NCBI GenBank assembly: GCA_033297075.1
Contig: MU858146.1
Location: forward strand, 62,001 to 126,000
DNA from: Rhypophila decipiens
Lineage: Eukaryota; Ascomycota; Sordariomycetes; Sordariales; Naviculisporaceae
Reading direction: 5' to 3'
Length of the DNA stretch: 64,000 nt
Shown: positions 23,173 through 33,101 of the stretch, piece after piece
How positions within the stretch are numbered: position 1 is the first letter of the stretch
Layout: every line of letters starts with the position of its first letter
Notes under the pieces: model-generated
What the model saw: the letters and a program-made list of their open reading frames with translations, nothing else
What the model was told of the DNA's origin: nothing
Databases searched by the model: none
Made by a program: the position numbers and the translations under genes

Positions 23173-23969
23173 TCTGTTGCAAATCCGAGCATGGGCCAAA
23201 AGTACAGTCCCAGTGGAGAAGTCCCCAAAGGTGCCGTCAGGCGGTGCAGTCCTTTAATAAGAGCCTGCCATCCATACGGATACAGCGTTAGTAGAAGAGG
23301 GAGCAAGTGCCAGTGTGCTTCCTGTTTTGACGGAACTAACATCCTCCTCGGCGGCCTGCTGGTCTGCGGGTGACACAGCATACGTACCCTGCACTCCTTT
23401 TCAGTGATGACAAGCCGTGGTTGGTTGAGGGAATTGATTGCTGTCTGCATGGTTGTCGCAGGAGTTTGAGGTAACCTGTATCTGCCAATGATATCGGGCT
23501 GGAGCCGCCAATAGTTTTAGCCCCCAGGCCCCCCACACGGGCCGTGACTCGGAGTGCCAACTTTAATGGTTGCGATAAGGGTATCTCGACGCCTTCGGGG
23601 CGGATAGGTATTAGTGATCTGCACCCCGGCCACACCCAGAGTTGCGGTCAGTTGCCCCGGGTTTGGTGCGCGATTCAGCCCCATTTTGTTGGTAGGAAGC
23701 TGCGGGACGCGCTTCCCCTCAAATCTCACAAATGCGGTGACTACCGCGAACTTGACGTTATGTGGCTTCGCCTTTATTTTCTCTGCTAAATGGGGTTGCT
23801 GTGATCACACATCCGATCATCCCTGGCACCGTGTGTACCGACGTCCTAGGAGTCCCCAGGTAGTACCAGTGCTTTGCTTTACAGTCGACGCGCCCAGTCA
23901 ACGCGCCCGACATCTACGGAGACGGGTGACTGATCACGTGCCCTTCGGCCCGCTGCCCTCCCTGCGATT
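23173..23969. other. Divergent intergenic between kinase-like gene and NLR gene
   Basis: GC-rich, no supported gene. An open minus-strand frame at 23142-23450 is explained by overlap with the first exon of the kinase-like gene in another frame. Confidence 0.45.
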
Positions 23970-26900
23970 ATGCCTCCCGCTGACGGGCCGGAAGGGAGCG
24001 GGAACCTAAAGGGCCTTGTTCCGGACTACAAAAGCTCCACGGCCTGGCTTCAGCCCGTACCCTCGAAATCCCATGGCCCTTACAACATTCCCCATCGCCA
24101 ATCCGCCCCGAGTATCTTCCGGGGTGCATGGCGCCGTAGGTCTTCGGCACAACCTGAAGTCGGCGACGCCACTGCACTCCAGGGTCGATTTTCGGTGAAA
24201 GGACCTCTAGGCCTGACCACACTGCACGAGCCTTCCGAGACTCGAGTGGATTTCATCTTTGTAAGGCCTATATCAACACACCATAACCCCAGATCGTGGG
24301 CTGTGCTTTGAGGAGTTGGCACTGATGGCAAGTTATCGCAGGTCCATGGACTCTATGGCGGCTCAAGAAAGACGTGGAACATCAAGCCAGAGGATCCAGC
24401 GACATTCTGGCCCCAGGAATGGCTTCCGTACGAAAGTGGCTTCAAGCACGTTCGCATACACGCCTTTGGCTACGACTCGGACTGGTCCAAAACGCAGCAT
24501 AGCGTTCTGCGGGTTCGAGATTTCGCCCAGTCCTTGATTAGCCATATTGCGAACTCGCCAGTTCTGAAGAAATCGAGAGATGTGGGTTTTCTTTGAATCA
24601 GCATCGTAGGTTTGATCTTGTGCTGACATTGACAGACCCCAATTGTTTTCGTGGCTCATAGTATGGGTGGCCTGGTCATCAAACAGGTTTGTTTACCCCT
24701 TGGGGCCCTTGGTGCACAGGCGGGATTTGATCCAGTTGTTCCAACACTTTCCTAACCTAGTCGTCTGAGAAAGGCCTTCCTCCTCGCCAAGTTACAAGAG
24801 GCATATCATCACGTCGCCACTCGTATTCATACAATGTATTTCCTGGGAACGCCCCACCGGGGGTCAAGCGCGGCTGTCTATCTCAAAGCATACCTTGCCA
24901 TCTCTATTCCGACAGGCGCCAAAGCATACGTCAAGGAGTTGCTTCCAGATTCGGACACCGCTATGGTAGGGGTCAGACCATTTCTTCACGAGTATAACTA
25001 ACTTTTGTCTGCAGGACATCAATGACAACTTTCGGCATGCGTGCAAGGATGTCCAGCTCTGGTCATTCTTCGAAGGCGTGCCAACAGCTGGAATCATGAT
25101 TGTAGAAAAGGCGTCCGCCGTCATGGGTAAGAAAAACTGCCACTCCAAGCACAACAACGCAGCAGCTGATTGGATTCATTGGAAAATTAGATCTACCGGG
25201 TGAGAGGGTCGAGTATCTCCCTGCCGATCACCGCCATCTGTGCAAGTTTTCGAGCATGCTTGACCCGTGTTATATGGTTCTCCGTGACCGGTTCAAGACC
25301 ACGATTGAACAGGTCGACAAAGACTGTGTGTGACCCAACTCTATAAGGTATCGCCTTTCACTGACATTCTTAGACGCTCTCCGCCGGACTGCCGAGATGA
25401 AGGCAATTGCCAAGGCCCTCGCCATTACAAATCAACCCGAAAGCGACCTTTTGAGGATACAAGATCAGTGTCACCCAGGAACGTGCGAGTGGCTTACAGA
25501 AGATCCAGGCTTCCAAAGGTGGCTAGGCCTGGAGGGAGACCACGACTCATGTCCTGGCACGCCCGAGATCGGTCCGTTAGACACAAAGCCTCGGAGCAGG
25601 GTGCAAGGCCAGCCTCCACCCCGGTTCCTCTGGCTCAACGGGCCCCCTGGCTCTGGCAAGTCAGTCGTCTCCGGTCAGGTTGTCAAGTACTTGAATCTTT
25701 ACAATCTCGACTGCAACTACTTTTTCTTCAAGAACGATACTAAAGCGACAATTACGAGTTTGCTTTTAGGTCTCGCCTATCAAATGGCCGAAGTGAGTTT
25801 GGAGGCACGACAGATGTTCCTCGCCCTGATCGAGAACGGCGACGAGATTAACACAAAAGACCACACAGTCATCTGGAACAGCCTATTTCTTGGGCGGCTG
25901 TTCAAGGTCAACTTTTCACAGCCGCTCTACTGGGTTATAGATGCACTCGACGAATGTCCCAAGAAGTCATTGACATCGTTGATTCAGAAGTTCGCCAAGA
26001 TTAATGGGACGATTCCTCTCCGGATTTTTCTCACCAGTCGGCCAGACTCACCAGACGCCCCCGTAGAGCAGTTACTGGATGAAGAGAAAATTAGGAGGGT
26101 CGAACTTCACACTGGGCTGGATTCATCAATGAGGGATATCGAGAGATTTGTGAAATCCCGGCCCAGACTTTCACGACTCATCAATGAAGGCGAGAACGGC
26201 AAAGTCATGGCCACCATCCTGGACAAGTCCCGAGGTATCTTCCTCTGGGCGGCACTTACTGTTGCTCGCCTAGACGAACTTTACAGCGCAGAGGATATTG
26301 AGGCTGCACTCGAGGAAGTTCCCACCCAAATGCACGAGTTTTACGCCAACATCCTTGAGACGATAAAGAATTCTCCAAACGCCGACAAGGCCGAGTGTAT
26401 ACTCAAATGGGTTGTCTGTGCTCCATCGCCAATGACGGTCGAAGAGCTCAAAGACGCGGTCCTGCTCGACATCGGCCATACTCTGCTTGGCTCCTCTTCC
26501 GGTGACATGTTTTCCGAGATGTGTGGCAGCTTGGTTGCCTGTGGGCCTGATCAATGCGTTCGCTGGATGCATCAGACAGTCAAGGAATTCCTGACTTCAG
26601 GTCAGTCTGGCTTTTACATCGACTACCGCAAAGCGCATCAGCGGATAGCCGATATCTGTCTCCAGTATCTCCAGGGCAAAAAGTTTGTCCGACACTCCTC
26701 TCGGCGCCCTAAAGTCCAAGGCAGACGGGGAGCCACCGCTGCCACACCTGTCTTTTCCGAGTACGCGTCAACTCACTTTTCCTACCACCTGCGACACTCT
26801 CAGTCAACAGCCCCGGGTCTGCTATCAACCATCGCCGCGTTTGCTAGTAGCAAAAGTCTGGTGTGGATGGAGCAGGTTGCACGAAGAGGCAACTTGGCCG

Positions 26901-29251
26901 TCTTTATATCCACTATCCAGAGTCTCAAGCCATATTTGGTCCGGTATTTTGACAACAATCCGCCATTCGATGCCAATTACCAACTGGTCAGCACTTGGGT
27001 AAACGACATTACCCGCATCATCACCATTTTTGGGCCCGTCATCATCGAGTGCCCCGAGTCGGTCTATGCCTTCGTTCCGGGCCTTTGCCCGACGTCGTCG
27101 ATAATCTACCAGGTCTTTGCTAAGGGCGCGGGTCTTAAAGTCATCTGTAACTCGAATACTAGCTGGGACAAGCGGCTTTCTTGCCTTTCGTGCCACGCGG
27201 CAGCGAAAGCGGTGGCCGCTAAAGATCAATTCTTTGCCGTCGGTCTCGCAGACGGCACTATCCGGATCTTTGATAACTCCACGTTACAGGAGTCGGCAGT
27301 CTTGAGCCATCGTGCTCCTCTGCGGCATCTCGCATTCGGCAATGTGTCCAACATCCTAGCCTCCTGCAGCCCCCAGAAGCTTGTTCTGTGGGATCCGGAT
27401 CACAAACAGCGATGGAGTGTGAAAATTCCAGGGATAGCCTCATCGGTATCTTTCAACACCGATGACTCGAAAATCTTTGTCACCTTGAAGAAAAACTTCA
27501 ACCAAGAGATTCTTGCTTTCCGGACCGCGGACGGAGCCACCCTGGATCCCCTCAGGATTCGGTTCCGTGAAGATGGGTCAGAATCTGACACTTCGAGTTC
27601 CGATGGCAGAAACAGAAGCGTTGAGCGATACTGTCCTGAAGTCATCCGCTTTTCCCCCGCGCTCGGGTATGCGGCCGTCACTTTTCGCGCCTCCCATCTT
27701 ACAATTTTCTCCCTAGATGAGAATGACAATCTCGAGAAACTTTGCTGCTTGCAAAAGGAGGGTACAGAGGAGCTACGACTCGCGCCAGATATTCACGATG
27801 CCGTCTTTAATCCGGCTGTTGAATCCGAGTTTCTCGCGGTGGCTTATCAAGACGGAGACGTCGTTGTCTTTGAGATGGATGAGTGGAATCCCCAGCAGGT
27901 ATGTGCTTACAGCATACATGCATACGTCCTAGCGAGCTCGCCAGATGGTCGGACGCTAGCAGCAGGAGATACCATGGGCGGTGTATCACTGTTCGCGTTC
28001 GAGACTCTCCAGCTACTACATCGCATCGAGCCTCTGGAAGAGGTTGCAACGGGCATGATTTTCTCATCCAACAGCCTGAGACTGTACGACGTTCGAGGGC
28101 GCTCTTGCAACATTTGGGAGCCATCCGTCCTTTTCCGCAAGAATTTCACAGACGATAACTCAACCGACCCGGAAGACCCAGAACCAACCATTGCTGAGCC
28201 AGAAGAGTCGGTACATCAAGCTTTTGACGACAGCAAGACTATTACTGTCATTGCACCGGCAGTCGAGGACAAGCTAGTGTTTTGTGGCCGCGACGATGGG
28301 TTTATTTCCGTGCATGAAATCAAGACCGGCAAAGAAGTTTTTGAATTAAAACTTCACTCTACCTCCATCCAACATATTGAGTGGAACGGTTCAGCGCGTC
28401 TCCTCGTAACCGCCGATACGTCCAGCCGGTGCAGAGCAACTCGGCTGTCGTCCTTTCGGGTACAAACCCCACCTCTTCGGTCGTGCGCAACAGAAACCAT
28501 CTTCAATCGAAGGTCCCCACTTGCCATCTCCCAAGTTATAGTAAGGCCCGATGGACACGCTGTCCTATTGTCCAGCGAGAATGGGGAGGAGTTGTGTGAA
28601 GCCGACCAGGTCACACAAAGCACACACTCGATTGGTGCTGCTCGATGGGTGCAGCATCCGGTGGACCGAACCCGCTTGTGCCTGTTCCAGGGACACAAGG
28701 TCAGAATATTTGGCTGGAATCGCCTGTCAGTCGCTGAAGGGTTGCCCGAGGCTGGTATTTCCCTCGTAGGCATCCACGACTCCGAAGAGCTACCTCTAAG
28801 GAACCTGTGGTTCTCCACCGCCGAAGCGAGGATGCTCGTACAAGCGTCACCACTTCCACAAGCGCCGTCGTCGGCAAACATGCTTGCGTTCTTGACTCTC
28901 GATTCGGATACTCTCGGACCAACCTCGACAGAAGTAAGGGTAAAGTGCGCGGTACTACCTCAGATCTCGTCGCTTGGCGGAGTCAAGGCAATCATCGGAC
29001 TCACGCGCTCCACGGTGTTGTTCCTCACGCGCAGCGGGTGGATCTGTTCCCTGAGCTTGAAATCGTTTCCGGACCTCAAGTCTTACACGCGTCACCTGTA
29101 TATTCCGCCCTTTTGGCGTGCCGGGGGAGATTTTCTAGTCAAGGTTGTGGCCAAAGATACGCTTGCCATTGCAAACCGGGATGACTTGGTCATTGTTCAC
29201 GGGTTCCTGAACTTTGAACACAAGTTTCAGTTTGAGGATTGTCTAGAATAG
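23970..29251 (+). CDS. NLR-like STAND receptor: SesB-type alpha/beta hydrolase, NACHT, beta-propeller-like C-terminus
   Basis: Seven exons: 23970-24260, 24342-24581, 24636-24686, 24774-24965, 25015-25126, 25191-25325, 25374-29251. All junctions keep frame, giving 1,632 residues. Residues 1-345 form an alpha/beta-hydrolase effector domain: VDFIFVHGLYGGSRKTW spans the first intron, the nucleophile elbow AHSMGG places Ser at ~186, YFLGTPHRG follows, and DHRHLCKF gives the likely catalytic His (~309). The NACHT domain starts near 420: P-loop GPPGSGKS at 430-437, Walker B as VIDALDEC (~530), then IFLTSRPDSP. From about 920 to the end are degenerate propeller blades such as IRIFDNSTLQE, LVLWDPDHKQ and SPDGRTLAAGDTMGGV, with low mutual identity, unlike fast-evolving high-identity WD arrays. 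Fungal NLRs of this architecture act in non-self recognition and cell death; the SesB effector fold is a known class. The first exon start (MPPADGPEG) is the least certain part. It is divergent from the kinase-like gene. Confidence 0.85.
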
Positions 29252-30555
29252 CACTGCTCTTTTGTGTATTCAACCTGTTCGCACTTGTGTGCTGATCTCG
29301 AGCCTCGAATTATGGGAGCAGTAACCGTGGTCAATGGCTAATAACAAGTTATCATTTGCTATCGTAGATAGTAAATTCACAACCAGATACAGTACCGTAG
29401 CATTCTAGTCCCTTACCTGGTAATCTTGTAGAAACACCTTGGAGGATGACGGGATTTACGCAACGTACGATCGTCTGGATATTTGTAGCGCTTGATTCTG
29501 ATACAATTAGTTGAAAACAGGGTACGTGTCGACATGGGCAGAGTGTGTCAAACAATGGATCGCGCTGTAGCTACACGATCACGTTGATTTGTTTGTGTTG
29601 GATTTCCGAGACCACTAGCGGGGCCAGTAGGGACCATTAAATCGAAGGAAGAATGTCCATACCATACGGACACTCAGAACGTAGCTCAAACCGGCAGGTA
29701 CCCCGTGCCTAGAAGCTTCCCGGAAGGGATCCTCTCGGCCAAATCCATCAGGGTGCCCGGAAGCTCTCCTTGGGAGCGGGGAAAACGTTCGGGACCACCC
29801 AAGGAGGGGGAGCTCCCCTAGAAGGAGGAGCCACAACGGCCAACGTCATCAGGCAGACAGAGCTTCACCGGCAACCCCTGCTCGACGCGAAAAGGTTCTC
29901 ACAGATGGAAGGTGCCTTCTGCAGCCCTCTTCAGTCTTCACAGCACGAGCAGAGCCCCACACGGTGTACCCCTAGGGCTACCCTGAGCCCTCACCCCTCC
30001 ACACTATTTCAAACCAGAATCAGACTTTGCTCAATTTCTTCTCTTCGTTCTCGACCATCTTCTCGATCAGACTTGCGACTTCTTCCCTCATTACTTGGTC
30101 CGTCTTCTCACAACTACACCGATCCATTCTCCGACTTTATTCAGCCACTGTCACAAGAACGACTTCACTGATTTGATTATTCAACCTCGTTGACCTCTCT
30201 CTTGCATCTGTTTGCCAGGCTGTCTTGTCCGACTTGGTAAGCTCCCTCTTTCCTAAAGTTCATCACCTTCCGACTTCGAAGCCTCGTCTTGTGGCATTAT
30301 TGGAACCGATCTGCCTCTGTTTCTAGTCCAGCCGGTGCCGACGCCGACGCCAGCAATGCTGATTTGTCCCCGCGAGTGAAATTGACTGTTTCCGGCATCA
30401 CGAGCTAACACATCTTTCAAAGAAGGGCAGAGACTCGGTTCAGCGCATAGCAGCTTGCCATCACCAGCTTCCAAGAACGCAAAGGGTCGAGACGACTATT
30501 TCTGCATCCTCGGGTACTGTCAAGATACTCTCGCTTTTCGGACCTGTTCTCGTAC
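29252..30555. other. Intergenic between NLR gene and damaged fragment
   Basis: Contains the NLR 3' end. No supported gene or RNA gene; around 29.9-30.2 kb there is a Ser/Pro-coding open frame on the plus strand of 133 codons that looks like chance. Confidence 0.45.
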
Positions 30556-30620
30556 TTGAAGAGAATTCATACGTACACAACCACTTTTTCATACGTACAC
30601 AACATTCACCGCATCATTCT

Positions 30621-30657
30621 CAGCTCGTCATCGGAGAACTCCTCTGATGACGAGCTG
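30621..30657. repeat. Perfect 12-bp inverted repeat with 13-nt loop
   Basis: Arms CAGCTCGTCATC (30621-30632) and GATGACGAGCTG (30646-30657) are exact reverse complements, at the left boundary of the damaged fragment. The right arm is the coding sequence for DDEL; the left arm has no counterpart in the copy at 13.1 kb. Confidence 0.9.
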
Positions 30658-30883
30658 AACTACAAAAAGCTCAAGGGAGCAAAAGTTCCCAGGCATGGGA
30701 ATGTTGGACGCCGCCGACCCGGACGACCGAAAGAAGCGCAATCAGCGCAAGGATGGATCCGTCGTCGAGAAGATGAAGAAGTCTTCTGAGCAGGTCCATG
30801 CCCCGGCCCAGCTCGATGACCTGGTCGGCCGTCAAGATCAGCTTGAGGCCGCCAGCCTACGGAGATGGTTTGGACTCGAGTTC

Positions 30884-30981
30884 AGTTCTGTAGATGTGTT
30901 TAGCCTCGGCAGCAGCAACAGTCAGAGCAAGGACAGGAGGCCGAACAGATGGCCGCCGAGGCTAAACACATCTACAGAACT
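30884..30981. repeat. Perfect 27-bp inverted repeat with 44-nt loop
   Basis: The left arm 30884-30910 is the exact reverse complement of 30955-30981. The right arm belongs to the sense coding frame (AEAKHIYRT). The left arm interrupts the upstream frame. Confidence 0.92.
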
Positions 30982-31266
30982 CCGTCTGTCAACGGATCCG
31001 AGGTTAGTACCCCCCTTGTCTTGACATCTTTTGTCGGATGTACAGTAGTAGCTAACAGTTATTTGTATCTGGACAGGATGGGGAGGAGGACGAGATCAAT
31101 GCGTACCTCAGGAAGGAAAAGAAGCGTGGTAGTGGAGCAGCCTGTCAACAGCCAACTGCATCCTGTGCATCAAGAAGCCCACTTTCTCAGGCTGCTCCAC
31201 TGCCACGATATCTCCCTCAACAGGAGCAAGGAAGACTGGGCGGGAGTGCGGGTGGGTGGTTGGTGA

Positions 31267-31725
31267 TTTTTTAGTCACGGAGACTGGGTTAGTCTACACA
31301 TTCACGACGCCAAAGCTACAACCTCTCGTCACCGAGGCAGAGGAGGGGTCTGCTCATAAGGTTGCCAAGCTCGACTCCATCTCCATAGATAGTTAATAAC
31401 ATCCTTTTGGTTTCTTGCTACACATTTGCCTGGCTGTGCTCACCGTGCCAAAGTTTCAAGGCCCATGTCAGTGACAAAGCTGGAAGTTTTCAGCTCTGGT
31501 AAGGGCAAGGTAGAAGACTTGCCTTCTATTAAGGTAGGAATAAATGCCGTCAAGAAATTCAAACTCTACCTCTGTACTGCATCAACTAAGATTTGAATGA
31601 AACCTGTTACACTGCTGTGCTTTGCTGTTGGGGAAACAAGCATTTTGAAACTGCGAAACGAAAAAAATAAGAATAAACAGTCAATTAGTTTAAGAGGGTG
31701 AAGATAACTAAAAAGAAAAATTCGC
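31267..31725. other. Intergenic downstream of damaged fragment
   Basis: No gene seen. The last part lies downstream of the minus-strand tRNA. Confidence 0.45.
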
Positions 31726-31740
31726 AAAAAAGAGAAAAGA
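31726..31740 (-). terminator. Likely RNA polymerase III terminator of tRNA-Pro
   Basis: On the transcribed strand this reads TCTTTTCTCTTTTTT, starting about 5 nt after the tRNA discriminator base, as expected for Pol III termination. Confidence 0.75.
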
Positions 31741-31744
31741 TATG

Positions 31745-31852
31745 GGGGCCACCCGGGGATTGAACCCGGGACCTCTCGCATAAGCTTGTTAACAAGCTCT
31801 TGGAACTCGGGTGTGACCCTAAGCGAGAATCATACCACTAGACCAGCGGCCC
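31745..31852 (-). tRNA. tRNA-Pro (anticodon AGG) with a 36-nt intron
   Basis: Reading the minus strand, the acceptor stem GGGCCGC pairs with GTGGCCC (one G-U pair), the D arm carries the A-box TGGTCTAGTGG, the anticodon stem is CTCGC/GCGAG around loop TTAGGGT, so the anticodon is AGG (proline), and the T arm is CCGGG-TTCAATC-CCCGG with B-box GGTTCAATCC. The discriminator base is C (31745). The intron 31781-31816 lies one base 3' of the anticodon (between positions 37 and 38), the canonical nuclear position, and contains the 16-bp perfect palindrome AGCTTGTTAACAAGCT. The cloverleaf pairs fully once the intron is removed, so the gene looks functional. Confidence 0.95.
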
Positions 31853-33101
31853 TTGTTGGGAAGTATTGATAGGTGGGCCACACTTGAGGTACATATGGCT
31901 GTTGTGGGGCCTAGGTTCGGTCAATTCCACTTTCGACTCGGCCCACCAATATGTAAGCCGGCGAGAGAACTCTGGACAAAGGGGTGTTATTCATATCCTT
32001 TTCTGGGTTATGGATATAAAGAAAGATATGAAATTGGTTATTTTAACTTGAGCTATGACTTTTGTGTTCTGATCTTTCGTTTTGGGCTTCCTGACGTTGA
32101 AGCGTTGTGACTAAGAGTGGTATGCACGTATGCAAACCAATGCATTTAGACGAGGTGAGGGAGACAGAGCACATGCATATATCCAGATATAGGGAAATAG
32201 GCGACGAACAAGCCGTTTTGTTTGTTTGCCAACCATGGGCCCCAGTGATTAAGGTGCTGAGAGGGCGTTTCTCACAAAAAAAGCAGGTTCGGCAGTCGAT
32301 GAACGCAATAAAGATTTCGGCCAAATGTTTTCATTTTCCTCAGCAACCATACCCTCATCTAATGTAGGTATGGTAGGTAGGTTCCTAGGTAGCTCAAACT
32401 CCAAAATGCTTCACTGCACCAGCATGGCAAAATGGCCCAAGAAGAGAAGGTTCATAATAATATGTATCCATTAAACTCCAACTTCATTCCGAAGACGGAC
32501 GTGAGAATCTTGTCCACATCCCTAAAGAACTAATAACAACCAAGGTAAATACAAAGGGGGGTATCCTATACAGCAGCAACAACACCAAACGATACATGAA
32601 GACGAAAAGAAAAAAGAACCCAAAAAGAACCCATATGGCATGTGCATATGCAGTCATGAGTTACTGAGGCGTGAACGCCGTGCGTGCATCTGACGGTCTG
32701 AGGCGTGAAGAGAAGCGGAGTTGGCAGGAAAAAAGAAGAGGAGGAGGAGGCTGATCCAGACATGGCTTGTTTTTGGGCTTTTGGGCTTTGTGCTGTTTTT
32801 GGAGGGATTTGATGGGTACACACTCGGGGAAGATTAAGGTGCTTATTTTCTCGTTCTTGTTTTGTGGGCTTTCGGTTCTCCTTTTTGACATATTTTTGTG
32901 AAAGTTTCTTGGCCCCTTATCCTTCCTGTGTCCGCTTTCTTTCTGACGAGAGAATTGACAATAATGAAATAGTGGTAATGAGTGACTGTGGTCAGGTTTT
33001 GTGACAATAAGGAAATGGACAAATGAGTGTGGGTGTGACATGTAATGGATCAGCCGGAACCTCTTCTTCTTCTTCTTCTCCTTCTGACAACATCATCCGC
33101 C
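31853..33101. other. Intergenic, 3' flank of the large disordered gene
   Basis: No gene seen. 32,560-33,100 is probably 3' untranslated sequence of the minus-strand gene that ends at 33102. It contains CTT/AAG-rich low complexity near 33,062. Confidence 0.45.

Larger units (their letters stand above)
30618..31266 (+). pseudogene. Damaged gene of the LNYKKLKGAK / RKKRNQRKD family
   Basis: The fragment opens after a splice-acceptor-like CAG at 30622 with a Ser/Asp patch and ELNYKKLKGAK, the same motif as at 13.1 kb. After the AAAA run at 30678-30683 the frame shifts by one: downstream coding sense lies in another frame as GMGMLDAADPDDRKKRNQRKDGSVVEKMKKSSEQV. By comparison with 13,130-13,165, one extra A is present here. 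Farther on, the open frame is replaced by an inverted copy of later coding sequence (30884-30910 mirrors 30954-30980), after which the sense frame reads EAEQMAAEAKHIYRTPSVNGSE, a GTTAGT...CAG intron (31002-31076), and DGEEDEINAYLRKEKKRGSG to a stop at 31266. The family has no function known to me. The frameshift and inverted insertion argue for a pseudogene; sequencing error could explain the frameshift but not the hairpin. Confidence 0.6.

Noticed and set aside
23142..23450. Minus-strand ORF of 102 codons upstream of the intact kinase-like gene
   Set aside because: It overlaps the first exon of that gene in another frame, and an intron that would link it has only ~24-29 bp. The ATG at 23172 gives a better model.
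25397..29251. Taking the ATG at 25397 as the start of the NACHT gene (1,284 codons)
   Set aside because: Upstream exons encode an in-frame alpha/beta-hydrolase domain and all junctions hold, so the longer model is preferred.
29610..29840. G/C-rich stretch with AGCTCC/GGAGCT words that might be an LTR or palindrome
   Set aside because: No matching second copy in the window and no perfect long arms.
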